Source: Pyrenochaeta sp. MPI-SDFR-AT-0127
Taxonomy: Eukaryota; Ascomycota; Dothideomycetes; Pleosporales; Cucurbitariaceae
NCBI GenBank assembly: GCA_020747015.1
Contig: JAGTJM010000030.1
Span: 310,001 to 374,000, forward strand
Reading direction: 5' to 3'
DNA: 64,000 nucleotides
Numbering within the stretch: position 1 is the first letter of the stretch; each line of letters begins with the position of its first letter. Shown piece by piece: positions 1 to 12,425 of the stretch. The notes under the pieces are model-generated. The model was given only the letters and a program-made list of their open reading frames with translations, had not been told where the DNA came from and did no database searches. The translations under genes were made by a program, and so were the position numbers.

Positions 1-673
1 CGGACGCGTCCCAAATTTCGTAAATGCCAAGCCGTGATCGGTGGAAGTTAGCACCGACCAAATTCACGAGGTTGAGAGACACGTAGAAGCGTAAAGACAC
101 GTACAGATGCAGATCAACCGTGGCAAATATGTTTCCTATAATAGTAAATGATTGCTAGTTTGGATGCCGAATCGAAACCCAGAGATATGGGGCCACAGGA
201 CACACATGTAACATATACACAATATCACGACATAGAAAGATGAAGAGTCTCAGCAGGTAAACAAAGAGTAGCACAGCCGTGCCCAGGCAAGGGAACAGTA
301 GAGAGCATTCATAAACTCTCCAACATCCAACAAGAGCCTGTACATCACGCTCGTAATGCGCATATGAATGTGAGCAAAATCTATCTAGCCGTACACCTTA
401 GAACTTGTGAAGGTACCGCTAGCGAAAAAGACTGCTCAATTCCTCTAGGCACCGTTAAATGACCAGAATCTCATGACAATGCGAGTATACTGGAGATAAG
501 GATAGGTGCCGGAATGAAGATGAAGACTCGTAGAGGGTCGACGCGGAAGTTTTTGATAGACCTCTATGCTTAGTCAGGCCGGCGCTAAGCCGAATGCACT
601 TCCGCTCCCCGAACTTTTCTGAGGCCTCAAGATTGGGACGAGACGACATCGACGTGTAACGCGCAGAGGAAAA
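1..673. other. Left-edge region without a recognised gene
   Basis: No convincing reading frame or RNA gene is visible. The only longer open frame (minus strand, 455-691) overlaps the 5' end of the mL46 gene and has no recognisable motif. The stretch probably holds the mL46 promoter and possibly the 3' end of a gene lying outside the window. Confidence 0.5.
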
Positions 674-1802
674 ATGAACGCCGGTCAGCAAACCACGAGG
701 CGGTTGGTCTCAAAGGCTGGTAATAATATCCATTGCGATTGAACGAAATGATTGGCTGATAAAAGCAGGACGATCAATATGTCGGTCATGTAGAGACACT
801 GTCGCCCGCAACACCTATGCTACAGCAGCAGCCGCCGTCCAAACGGAAGACTCCATTGCTCAACATATACCCCCGGTCGCTCAAGCATCTCCCTCCACAT
901 CTTATGCTGTCAATGCCGGTGTCGTTCTCTCCCGCCCGCCGCAAATAACGCGCGACCTGCACCCCTTCGAAGCATCCTTCTTCCTGTACCAACGGCGTCT
1001 CAATGAACGCCTCGCCCTCCCATTCACACGCTACTTCTATTTCAAGAAACGTACACCCGCAGACCTAGAATGGAAAAGGAAGATGAAGCAGCGCCTGACA
1101 CCCGCTCGAGACATCGGCCGATACCAGGGCTATGGAGATGAAGCGTGGAACGACGAGGTACTGGTTGGTGCGAAAGAAAGCGAATTCGAACACCAGGTGG
1201 GGAAGCTACTTGAGGACGCTGAGAATTCGGGCGCTGAACCCGGCGCAGCGGAAGCACCTGGCGCAAAGAAGGTTGTGCGCGAAGTGGTGGATTGGCCCAT
1301 GCCGCGAATTACAGAGGCGGATGAGAAGGGTGATTTCAAGAGCTTAAACCGTGCGCTACAGCGGACCTTGTATCTACTGGTGAAGAATAAGGAGGGACGC
1401 TGGGAATTCCCGCAAGATAGGTTGAGGGAGGAGCATCTTCATGGGGTATGTCTTCATCATTCCTCGGCCAGCTGTTGGAAGGTATGTTACTGACAATATC
1501 ACTAGGCGGCACAGCGCATCATCTCTCATACCGGCGGTCCAAACATGAACACTTGGCTTGTAGGCCACGTTCCAATTGGCCACCATCAGCATAACTACAA
1601 AGAGCCACAACCCTCAGGACTCCTCAGCGAACAGGGTGCAAAGACTTTCTTTTTGAAGGCACGCATTATGGCTGGCCAAGTCAACTTGAAAGAAAACAAG
1701 CTTGGTCTCCAGGACTTCAAGTGGCTCGCCAAAGATGAGCTGGAGAAGGAAGTCGACGGCAGATACTGGCGCTCGATCAAGAATATGCTTGCCGAACGAT
1801 GA
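674..1802 (+). CDS. MRPL17: Mitochondrial large-subunit ribosomal protein mL46 (yeast MRPL17 family)
   Basis: Structural protein of the mitochondrial 54S ribosomal subunit, with a Nudix-like fold in this family. Inferred exons are 674-719, 769-1445 and 1506-1802, giving 339 aa. The first intron (49 nt, GTAATA...GCAG) joins an ATG-led 15-codon exon to the long frame. The resulting N-terminus is rich in Arg, Ser and Ala and lacks acids, as expected of a mitochondrial presequence. The family signature is the segment reading SRPPQITRDLHPFE, followed by YQRRLNERLALPFTRYFYFK and a C-terminal Nudix-like part (GRWEFPQ, then WLAKDELEKEV). The start was chosen because it is the only ATG that joins in frame across a consensus intron. 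The identification is strong; the exact first exon is inferred. Confidence 0.88.
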
Positions 1803-2083
1803 TAGGGCTGCAGAGTGGATTGTAACATAGCATTGCATGACGAAGGAGTCTGGGTTGTGTAGCATATTGTAAGACTCTTGTAGGTTCGTGTACAATATCC
1901 AAGACAGTCAGTATCTTCGAGTTGTGGCTGTGGTGATCTATTGATTCTATAAATCATGACGAGTGATAGCTGTGAATCTTTGAATCTTTGAACTGTACAA
2001 CAGTGCTCATTGAGATTACCACCAATGCTACCCAGCGCGTCTTGGTTGACAGTAAGCTCACAAGTCAGCAGCCCAAGACAATG

Positions 2084-3965
2084 TCACCATTCCTTCGGCA
2101 ACGTATCCTTATGTTGCGCTTTATACAAACTCTCGGGCTTCACACTGACTTCTTCCATACTTTCGTTCCCAGTCGGGGCTTGCCCGTTTTTCTTCAATTC
2201 CATCAACCTCACCTCATCATCTTCACTCCTCGTTTCCTCCACCCTTGTATCAACTGTCTTCATGATGGTTGTCTGGAAAAGACTGCCCCCCAGTGTATCT
2301 GTAGTCCGCCCACCCCTGCCACCACTTCGCTTCCCGCTGCTGATGCGCGCGTTGGGCGTGCCGTCATCGTATTCGCGGTATTTATACTTCGCGTCACTAG
2401 AGCCAGAAGTGGAGCCAAAGCAGTGCGGAAGATAACGTGCAACAAAGCGCCGGAACGCAGGCATGCACATGCATATTATTCCTACGTTGAGTTCCAGGGG
2501 AGAAAAGATCCCGGAAAGAACATTGTCGTAGATGGGGTTTGTTGAGCTGCCGTATTGAGCGAGAGCCCAGAGGCGTGCTATTGATACAACGATAGTGCTA
2601 AGTTATGATCAGCCAAGTCTGGACGGATTTCAAATTACAAGAGACATTTTGACTCGAATCAAACATGAAGTAAAGACTTACATTACACCAGTACTAAAGA
2701 TTGCGACTAGCATTAGCTTCTTCCTCAAACTCAAATTGAGCTTGATTAGCTCCGGGATTGGAATCAACACAATGTAAACATCGACTGCAATATTGTACGC
2801 TGCAGCGACAAACCAGAAGATCGATTGATTAATGCAATGGTCATATGGTGTCTCCATATCCCAAGACGTCCAGACAGCTCGAGAGAATAGTCAGCCCAAA
2901 ATTCCGTAAAGCTAGCAGTAGTACAATTTCGCCAGCTTCGAGATGGAGAATTTCCACTTACCTGAGATGGGTTTACAAGCAAACGTCATAGGTAGCCCAA
3001 AAGCGATGGGGAAAATGACCGAAAGGACGATGCCAGCGTACACAAACTTCCTTGTGCGTTGCGCTGGGAAGATACGCAAGAACATAAAGAGAAAACAAAG
3101 CTTGCTAAAGGCAGAAGAGATAAAGTAGCTAAGCTGGTTGAAATACACAATCTGTTACAGCCAGGGTCAAGTCAGTCACAGTCTAGAGAATACTTGCCAG
3201 ATCTTTACACTTTGTATATCTACGTACCTTCATGATCATATATATATATTCTGGTGACACAGCCCAAGTGTCCTTTCCAAAGCCCAATAAGCCACAAACA
3301 AGTTGGCCAAAGGTGACGGGTGCGGCAAATATATATGCAACTATGGCAGAGAAGTCATCCAGGCCGAAAATGTGTTGTTGTATAGAGACTTGAATGCGGA
3401 CTAAGAGGGCAACAAAGGCTAGGCCGCCAAAGACAGCGTTGGTGATGATAAGCTGAGAAGATCGGTCTTTGATGGGAACTCCGCACATCGCATTTGTGGT
3501 GTTGATTGCCGCTAGAGACTTGGTAAGCTCTAAAGTTATGTACAGTTGCAGAAACTTGGAGATGGGGGAACTGGTAGTAGTACATACAGAGACTTTCTTT
3601 TAGTGTACATGAGCCCATTACGCAGCCTTGAATAGCGAGGTTGAGGGGCGCATCGTTACATATACATTGAACATCTGTTGGAGAACATGTTGTTTGGTTT
3701 GAAACTGCTGAATCAAAGCACGTTGCCTATGCTTTGTCAGTCTCGAAGTTTCATGCTTTCGTTCTCTTCCTCGAAGATAATATTTAATTCGAACGTATCT
3801 CTCATAAGGATTTGTTGTCCAATCACCCAGCTCATGTTTGACCGTTTGGGCCGATAAGGATATAAAAGTACTTACTGCACACGTGGGAAGCGAAGACTGT
3901 GCCGCAACAGGTACCACAGAGACGAGCGCAATGCTCAAAGCAAAAAGAATGGCGCTATACTTCAT
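2084..3965 (-). CDS. CFEM-domain seven-transmembrane receptor-like protein (Pth11-type)
   Basis: Predicted plasma-membrane protein that fuses an extracellular CFEM domain to a fungal rhodopsin-like 7TM domain, the architecture of Pth11-type G-protein-coupled receptors. Inferred exons in reading order are 3965-3876, 3726-3588, 3511-3228, 3151-2962, 2877-2682 and 2597-2084, giving 470 aa. A signal peptide ends at VAAQ. The CFEM part holds all eight cysteines, including the CIC-N-D box whose Asp binds haem in characterised CFEM proteins. The 7TM part carries the family landmarks ACKPIS-AVWTSWDMETP and a dibasic LRKKLM loop. The cytoplasmic tail is Ser-, Gly- and charge-rich. The start is the ATG at 3965; a TTG two codons upstream is not a credible start. 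Ligand and signalling role are unknown. Confidence 0.85.
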
Positions 3966-5401
3966 ATTCAAACTTGTCTCACAATGACCCCCAAACCTGG
4001 CAGAAGCTGAAGTAACACAACACCCAAAGATGCCTCACGACGTCCTTTTAGGCCCATCATAAGTGCGTCTGGCAACATGAGCACGAGACAAAACCTTGAA
4101 CCGATCTTCAAAGCTGTGCAAACCCTGAACGGGTATTACTTACTTTTTGCATCAGGATCCGCATGGTCCACGTTACAACGGCCCATAGCGGCCTGGCGGG
4201 GGGCTGTTGTAGGGTCAGGATCGCTCAGGATCTCTACAAGTTACTCGAAATAGCGAGATTGGCTACGAGTGCTCCTGCATTGTCCAGAGTTGTTCAACTT
4301 TTGTTGAGGACAATTACACAATTCACAACTTTGCTTTTGTACTTTGTCGTCCAATTATTACGTCGGAGGCGCCATGCAAATGTTGATGGCCTTGCGGGGG
4401 CTGGAACGGGGAATGCGGGTATTGACTCAGTTTGCATATCGTCCGTGGGCGAGATTTCATGGATGCAATGGTGATTGTCGAAGAGGCTCTTGTGATTCGG
4501 TAGCGCAGTGATATCTCCGCTGCAGGTTGCGATGATTTGGGTTGGTACCGCGGATCCCCTGCCGATATACGTGCGCCATAGCTTTTTCCAGGTTGACAGG
4601 CCGACAACGGGAGCTTGTTCCCGTTGTCCCACTGAGGCATAGCCGAACGCGCCCAAATATCACAACATCGTGTAGTGAAACATCGTGCTGGCTATCAGTG
4701 GTTGTCCTCCTGTTTTGACGTCTTCAAAGTCGGATATTGCGAAGCTTCGGATCTACATTCTTGGCTAAATTCCGTGAGGCCAACGAAGATGCGTCAGGGC
4801 CAAAGGTAGCAGGAAAGAGGTCTACCTATTGAAGTACCTTTGAGCTTAGACGAGGCGGGCTGATGTTCATGGTTGGTGGGTACCTGAGCAATGACGGAGA
4901 TGTCTCCATATGCATTCGGTGGGTGAGACTAGCACGGCGGCCCGCGACGATGGAAGCGAACAAAGATACCAATCACCCACATGGTGCTCGTGGAGGAGCA
5001 CGTACACAGATTTTCGTAATTTACCCCCAACGAGTATGACAGCTCGACATGGAAGACCCTGCGTCGGTACCGGCAATATGAGATGATCCTAGGGATTCAC
5101 TCACATCAAGATGGATGTAAATCTTCAGGTCCAGCTCCTGTATGGACTGATTGATCCCCACGCCGCAATCCTGCTGTGGTAAGAGATGTAGTCCGTCCCC
5201 TGCATTGCTTAATGCAAGGGTCTCAAAGGATCCCGCGCCTGCTTCCGCGAAGCTGAATGGCACAATCGAGTTCCGCGTTACGCGGTCCTGGCGACATGCA
5301 GCTTGAAAATGTTTATCTCTCCATAGTGTCCCATTGCACTGGATGTAAGGATTTTCGTCCCTGGCAGCTTCCTATCAACCCCGGAACGTTATCAGATTAT
5401 C
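3966..5401. other. Gene-poor interval between divergent CFEM-7TM and P450 genes
   Basis: About 1.4 kb separates the two divergently transcribed genes. Overlapping minus-strand frames at 4294-4663 of up to 120 codons show no motif, no signal peptide and no consensus intron joining them to more coding sequence. I treat the interval as promoter or decayed sequence. Confidence 0.5.
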
Positions 5402-7240
5402 ATGGCTTTCTTTTCTGGTCTCCTCCTCGGCATAGAAGTCCGAACTTGGCTCACTGTCGTCTTACCCATTGTCTTCGTTGCTTACTGGGTCCTATGGATC
5501 ATCTATGCACGCACCCTGCACCCGCTCGCCAAAGTACCTGGTCCTTTCTGGTCATCCGTTTCACGAACATGGCTCATGTACCGTGCGTTGATTGGAGATC
5601 TGGAGATCCATCAACGTGCTCTACATGAACAATATGGTCCCCTGATTCGTGTTGCTCCGTTAGTAGCTTCGATGTCTGAGACAATGCGGTTCAGAGCTGA
5701 CTTTGAGTTGTGATGAGGTTGTTTGTGACGACCCTAGAGAGATCCCTACAGTCTACCCGACTACCAAACCACTCGAGAAGACGGTCTGGTACGATGCTTG
5801 GCGCCCTGCTGGAATGGGGGCCAGGCCAGATATGTATGTAGTATAGTGGACTCCTGTAATTTGTGACGATCTTTACGCTTCCGTAAAAGGTCGTTCGAAT
5901 AGCCTCACTATGATGAAGGCTACTAGACCAATATTGTTGTATTTCACATAAACTCCTACTGATATTGTTTTTGCAGGTTTACGAATCGGTCAGAGAAGGA
6001 TCATGCAGCCTACCAAAGAATCCTTGGGCATGTATATTCCTTGACCAACGTCCTCAAGAGCGAGTCAGAGCTAGACAAAACGAGGGCAATTTTCGTCCAA
6101 AGGCTAGAAGAGTTCGCGGAGAGAAAAGAAGCGTTTGACTTTGGTCTATGGCTCGAAATGTACTGCTACGACAACATCGGCGTTGTCTTTTTTGGCAAGC
6201 AGTTTGGGTTCCTCAGAGACAGCGTAGATTACGGTGGCTACATTCAAGCTGTCCATCAAGCTCTACCTTTCCTTCATGTTCTTGCTTCCGCGCCGGCGTA
6301 CGTTCGACCATTCCTCATGGGTGTCGCGATCACTATTCCGAAGCTCTTCAAGGCTGTGCTCGCGGTCGATGGCATCAAGAAGACTGCCGAGCGGGAGACT
6401 TATGAAGCGCAAGCACGAACTGAGGAAGCCACTTTGAAACGCGTCGATATGACGTCTGCGTTACTCGACATAATGCGGGAAAAGGGCGAGAAGAACAATT
6501 TTGGACCGAGAGAAGTCGTTTCGGAAGGATGGGTCGCTGTGTACGGGGCCACCACAAATGTTCTTGAACAATGCTGACACACTTTGTAGTATCGCTGGGT
6601 CAGACAGCACATCTATTGGGCTCCGCTCCATTTTCTACTTCTTGATGAAGAATCCCAGAACACTTGACAAAGCTAGAGCTGAAATTGATGCTGCCTTTGA
6701 CAATGGTACGCTTACTTCTCCAATCCAATACAACCATGCTATCAAGCTTCCGTATCTAGCTGCGGTAATCAAAGAAGCCTTTCGCCTCTATGGTCCATTC
6801 GCGGCACCACTGCAGCGATATACTCCCCCTCAAGGTCTTGTGCTCGCTGGCACCCATATCCCAGGTGGCTGGCGAGTAGGCCTCAATCCAGCCGTCGTCC
6901 AGCACCATAAAGAAGTCTTTGGTGAAGATTCTAAATCTTTCCGACCGGAACGGTGGCTAGATGGCTCTGCTGAGCAGATCAAGCTCATGCACAAGTGCAT
7001 GATGCATTTCGGAGTGGGAACTCGAACTTGCACCGGGCAACATGTGAGTTTTGCTGTCCTATTTGGGATGTATCCTAATTATTACAGGTTGCAATGGCTG
7101 AGATTAACAAAATCGTACCGGAAATTATACGTCGCTTTACTTTCAAGCTATCACATGATGGAGAGTGGAAGACTCAGAATGCGGCATTCAACTTCCAGAC
7201 TGGTGTCACTTGCTACTTCGAGAAGAGACAATTAGGCTAA
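5402..7240 (+). CDS. Cytochrome P450 monooxygenase (microsomal, pisatin-demethylase-like)
   Basis: Haem-thiolate monooxygenase, probably anchored in the ER. Inferred exons are 5402-5658, 5708-5833, 5977-6540, 6590-7043 and 7088-7240, giving 517 aa, normal for the family. An N-terminal membrane helix is followed by the Pro-rich hinge KVPGPF. Diagnostic motifs are the I-helix AGSDST, the K-helix EAFR, the FRPERW meander and the haem loop FGVGTRTCTG with the axial Cys. All key residues are present, so the enzyme looks intact. Introns 1, 3, 4 are 44-49 nt; intron 2 is 143 nt and is the least certain. Substrate cannot be told. There is no backbone synthase nearby, so it is not obviously part of a secondary-metabolite cluster. 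Confidence 0.9.
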
Positions 7241-9288
7241 GACTCAGACTCTGTTGTGCAGTACGTAAATTCGCATGAGTTGATTGAAAGCTCTATGGTG
7301 ATTATCTAAGGGAGAAGGGGTCGTCCAGCCAGATGAAGCTTTTTGAGAATACAACGAATCAAAAATCCGCGTTGCGTTATCTCGCTTATCTGTATTTGAG
7401 ATTCGAGATCGATCTAATTATACTGCGCGTAAGCTAAAGTGGTGCGATTGCATATTAGGTCTTGGTTAGCAATCTGCGCCGCATATGGTGTAACGTAGCC
7501 AAGCTCCGAAATGATTTGTCGAAGATGTCGCCATGAATCACAGGACTACTGTATTTCTACCGAATATCGGACGGCATTATGCAATTCCAATAAGCTCAAA
7601 ATTGCTTTTTGGTGAAAACAAAGTAATATTTAGGCCATGATAGATATACATCAATGCCTGTCGATATGTTCGAAAAAGAAAAGCTTCATCGATTTAGGGG
7701 AGAATTGCGAAGGCTGTCCGAATCTTTCAATAGTGCAGCCAATACATCGCTGTGCTTACCTTCAGAGACAGTCTACGTACTACTATTTGACACCATGCAT
7801 CTGCTATGATTGTGGAATTAGTAGTATAAGAATTATTTCCCATGTCCCCACTGCTGCTAAGCTATGTTCAATATTTTGAGCATATTTTTTGTCCACAATA
7901 TAACTTTTCCACGTACAGAGGTTTTAAGCACACCATCTGATGAGACCCATTTGCAGTGAGATCCTCAATAGCCGTACCGCGAATCCTTTCTTGAATCTTC
8001 GGGCTAATCCCTCGCTTCTTGCTTGTTCCTTCCTACGAGGTACTTTTTGCTGACTATCTCGGTCATCATACGACCTGGAAGCCGTTGGTTCTTTAGAGCT
8101 ATAGTATTGGTGGTTTGAGGTTGATAAGCGTTCTACTGGTCTTTGTATTTCTTACTAGTCTAAGAACGAGGCTTGATTGCATGATATTTCATTATCAGCG
8201 GTGTACTGGTATAATAGTTCAACCTCCGAGAGAAACACACAAAACACACTGAGTGTATTCACTCATTGGCTCAACTTTGGAACCACAACACATGAGGCGC
8301 ATTTCATGTTAAGCAAAGCTGCAATCAGAAACAGTCGCTCTACTCACCTTGCGTGTTCGAGTTTTCGGGCTTGCGACCAGCATCGCTCGCCAAAATCCCC
8401 ATCTCATCAACCTGAACGAAGCGAAGCCATGTATTCACAAATTCCTGGCAAGTGTTCAAGGTCAAGATCGACTTGAACGTGCTAATGAATGACTAGACTG
8501 TACCGAAACAACAAGTGTGACCCGAGCTGAGCTGCATGAAACTGCATAACGCGGAAACGGCACTTTTGAACATCAAAGCATACGCTTTGTGCAGTCACGT
8601 GTCTCGGTAGTTGTTCATGGAAGTATCGAATTCATGTTTAGTTCAAGACAAATGCCAATGTTGCAAGATCTTTGCTTGCTGTTGAAGAGACATGTCTAAA
8701 GAGGGTGATGACTTGTCTTTTAACGACGTACTCCTATATCGTACTTCAATGGTGTAATTATGATATCAAGCATATATTGATTGATTATCTTCTCGAGATA
8801 TGCATCTAGGTGCTCAGAAATCACGATAGAGAGGATCTTGTCTGCCCAGCGTGCATTCTTTCTACAACAGTATCGTTAGAGAGCTGGATACAAAGCCCAT
8901 GAGCAGGTAGACCGCCAAGATCAAGATTGCCTATACCCGACATGTTAGAGAGATGTAAGTCTAACATTGGTGAAAGTTGTTTGGTTCACTACTGTGTGCA
9001 AGAGTCCGATCATATGCAGCTACTATTGTGCGAAACATAAGGCCACTCATGAATTCGAGATGTTGCAAGTTGAAGCTTTTGACTAGTTCATTCAAAGTCT
9101 CATTGTACAATACACACCAAGAGGATACTCCGATTACTATGTTGCAATTTTGGGATTACCTCTTACCCAATATTCCTATATCCACCCCTTTACATGCTCA
9201 ATCAACAACTCATCTTCTTCTCGCGTCTTTAAACCTGCTGCCTCGCCACAAGGGTATCATATTCGTTCCTATGTCAAGCCCAATATGC
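7241..9288. other. Gene-poor, AT-leaning interval
   Basis: Two kilobases between the P450 and cupredoxin genes. No intact gene is visible. A minus-strand open stretch at about 8348-8482 reads for roughly 45 codons, sits after a plausible acceptor (ATTAG) and ends at a consensus donor (GTGAGT), so a relic exon is possible. The rest has short frames only. Confidence 0.4.
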
Positions 9289-9950
9289 TTAGAGCAAGAA
9301 GTAGGTGAAAAGGCCGCTGAGACCGGCGAAAGCAACACTGCCAGTGAGGTGTGATGCTGCACCTGTCGACTGGACGGCTCCCGAAGCGCTCGAGGATGGC
9401 GAGCCAGATGTTGAAGTTCCGTTCTCGGTAATGTTACCACCAGTGCCGGCTGTCGATGTGGGTGAGACGTTGCTGGTAGCTCTTGAGGAAGCATTCTTGA
9501 ATGCAGCCAAAGTCCTCTCGCCGGTTGCACTAGAACATGTTAGTTATATCAAGTGTGGTTGATATTCTAGGATACTTACGGTGGGTTGATTACACCGACC
9601 ATACCACCCTGGCAATGCTGGCCTTGTGTGCAGTAGAACCAGATGGGTGCCGAGGCATTGGTGACTTCGTATGTGAAGGTCGTATTGGCAACGGCTTGGG
9701 TGTTGGTAGTCGGAACGAAACCGGACCAGAAACCGTTGTTCAAGGGCTGGCAAGGGGCGCCGAAAGAGGCCTGGGCAACGGAATGGTTCTTGGGCCAGAA
9801 GCGGAAAGTGACGGTGTCGCCCTCGGCTGCCTTGATGCTATCGGGCTTGAAGACGATCTCGCCGGCCTTGGTGCCAACGGCAACGAGATGCTCCTCTGCA
9901 AAAGCAGCGCCAACAAGGGCGGTAGCAGCGAAGATGGTTGAGAAATGCAT
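9289..9950 (-). CDS. Secreted cupredoxin-fold protein with predicted GPI anchor
   Basis: Extracellular serine-rich protein of the fungal cupredoxin family. Exons in reading order are 9950-9580 and 9529-9289 with a 50-nt intron, giving 203 aa. A signal peptide ends near AAFA. The single cupredoxin domain follows (about residues 20-125) and has His in KNHSVAQ plus a complete C-x4-H-x4-M triad (in FYCTQGQHCQGGM), which is the ligand set of a type-1 copper centre. A Ser/Thr/Gly-rich linker and a hydrophobic C-terminus (ending TYFLL) suggest GPI attachment to membrane or wall. Physiological role is not known. Confidence 0.82.
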
Positions 9951-11839
9951 ATTATTATTGGGTTGGAAATAAAGAGACTAGCTCGTTTAGGAATGGGAAG
10001 ATATTGTCGAAGAGTAGAACCGAAGTAATTGGTGTGCTATTGGTATGAGAAGTGAAGAGAGTGGACCTGCCTAGTGAGCAAGAATCTGCAGTTGAGAAGA
10101 TTTGAGTCCATTATATAGCATAAAGATGGAAACAGCTGCCGCCGGGCTGCGTACGCTCCAAGATGGAAGAGTCGGCCTGAGCAAGCCATGGCGGAACACC
10201 TTCGAGACACCTGAAGTCGCGAAGGCTTGCAAAATTGCCGCCTTGGCTCCTTGAAACTCGAGACTTAGATCTGGGGAAACCAAACGGCTGAAGAGGCACG
10301 GTGCGATTGGACAGGTCTGGTACCGGCGCCTGGGATTCAGCCACTGACTGTTCGGGCAGCCAGGTGTTCTGCCTGAGGTACTGATCGTGGCTGTTTGAAA
10401 GCCAAGGAAATTAGGGCGCTAAAGACATACTATTCAGGGACGTTGTGTTTCTGACAAAGGGATGAAACTGGGAGATGCTTGTCGCTGGTATGTTGGAACT
10501 CGAGACGTTTCGGAGCCAGGACCACCAACCACCCCTCGCTCCACCAACCTCGAGGTCACTAGCCTCACAGGCACAGCTACCGCAACAATGGATGATCTTT
10601 TCCCTAAATTCTGGAGTGCAGACTCGCTGACAAGCCGTTATCAAACCCTGACAAGCCGTTAGCATGCGCCAACAAGTGTTTCTTCGACTGCGCCAAACTA
10701 GCCGTTCTCGAATCGCGAAAACGGATGGCAGTCACGTTCCCCTAGACTGTCCCCTCTCAGCGCGAACTTCTCCTCGGTTCAGGCTAAAGTTTGCCAATAA
10801 CTTTCAAATCAGGAGATCTATTGCCGTTGGGTGCTCATCAAGCCGGCGTTTTGGGATGTGTATGGTTCAGATTCGAACGTAATATCAAACAGGCCTCTTT
10901 GCAAGCTCCGGTATTACGAACAAAGAGCACGCTCAACACAGCCGAAGCCAGAACTCGAGAATGACGACGTCAGCTCTTAAACTCAAAGCAAAGTCAGGTT
11001 GTCCAAACACCCCCTCGCCTCGGGCAGCAGCGGTTTGACCATGCGTACTCCCAGGGTATCCTATAACATCGTGCGAAAGATGTCCCGACCATCCGCCTGG
11101 AAACCCATGGATTCCATGAGCACCGCTTTTTACAATATCACACCACGCTGAAAAGTGGAATCGCATCCAGCTCTCGCCAGCCTGGATGTGGGTGCATTCT
11201 TACCGCTACTTGCAGCACAATAGACTCCTTCCTCTTCAGTTTCGGCACCAGCACTTTATCTGCGGACGTTTAGAACGGTATCCATGAATATTGGCCGACC
11301 GCTGCGTCGCTTTATTGATCGCTGTCCAAGGCTCCCGTAAAGGATGAGACGATGCCACCATACCAGCCGCTAGCTTCGGAAAGTTCTCTCGCTTGTATCC
11401 CAAAGCGGCTCAAAGCAGGCCCGCCCCGCTACTACCTTGCCAAAAATACTATCAACCTCCGCACCGAATCTCGTGTCTTTGCGCGCTATGAGCTCACCTA
11501 CTTTATGTTGCTGTCAAGCATAGCCGTTTGGTGGTCACCTGTGCTCTCCTTTGTAGCTAGATCCGTGGCAATATTTGGTCACGATCCAGGATCCTCCTCG
11601 CTTCCGCTCATCGTTGCCATGTACAATTACTTGCATGACGAAAGAGAAGATGGAAGGTGCGGGATGTAAGTAAAGCTAGTGCGCTGGTGACAACGAGTAT
11701 AAGTAAAGGCGGCTGCTGGCGGAAGTGAGAGACGTACCACCAAGACGAAGCTCTCATCGACATCGGCACACTACTTTAACAAGCCCTTTCTAAACATAAT
11801 ATCTTAATAAATATCCAACAAACTATCCTCAACCCAAAC
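9951..11839. other. Intergenic region upstream of cerato-platanin and cupredoxin genes
   Basis: About 1.9 kb between two divergent genes. Frames at 10411-10665 (minus) and 11352-11669 (plus) are short, motif-free and not joined to further exons. I see nothing else here beyond presumed promoter sequence for both secreted-protein genes. Confidence 0.45.
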
Positions 11840-12425
11840 ATGAAGTTCTCCAGTGCCGTTTCTGCTGCAGTTCTCAGCTTCGCAAGCCTTACCTCTGCGA
11901 TCTCAGGTCAGGGCACTTACTTCGGAGCCAGCGCATTACCTCCTAACAACCAGCAGTTAGTTACGACACCGGATACGACAATGCGGGCCGCTCCTTGACT
12001 TCAGTTGCTTGCTCAGACGGCACGAATGGGTTGATCACCAAGTACGGCTGGCAGTCACAGGGCAATGTAGCCGGCTTTCCTCGAATTGGCGGCTATGTGG
12101 GTGTTGGAGGCTGGAACAGCCCACAGGTGGGTACTCTTTCAAAAGAATGGCTGCACGTTTTGCTAACAGATTCTACACAGTGCGGCACATGCTATGGCGT
12201 CACCTGTATGTAATGTATTGCCCAGTATGCCTGAGACATATACTGACTGTGCTTCTACCATCAGATAACGGAAAGACCATCTATGTTTTGGCCGTCGATC
12301 ACACCGGCAATGGCTTCAACATCGCCCTAGCCGCCATGAACGACCTCACCAACGGACAAGCTGTACAACTTGGACGGATTGAGGCGCAGTATGCTCAGGT
12401 CGCCACCAGCAATTGCGGACTCTAA
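11840..12425 (+). CDS. Cerato-platanin family secreted protein (SnodProt1-like)
   Basis: Small secreted cysteine protein of the expansin-like cerato-platanin family; members bind chitin oligomers and often act as elicitors on plants. Inferred exons are 11840-11906, 11954-12126, 12181-12205 and 12265-12425, giving 141 aa. A signal peptide (ALL-hydrophobic core, ending near TSA) precedes VSYDTGYD, the usual mature start. Family marks are [27 protein letters not shown] and a terminal NCGL, with the four conserved cysteines. Exon 3 is only 25 nt. The first intron has an unusual donor (GTCAGG) and a tandem CAGCAG acceptor that would insert or omit one alanine. Without splicing the frame stops after about 50 codons. 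Confidence 0.88.

Noticed and set aside
3966..3971. TTG start for the CFEM-7TM protein
   Set aside because: An ATG lies two codons downstream and begins a clean signal peptide.
4294..4656. Overlapping 103-120 codon minus-strand frames
   Set aside because: Three frames overlap, none with a motif or usable introns, as expected by chance.
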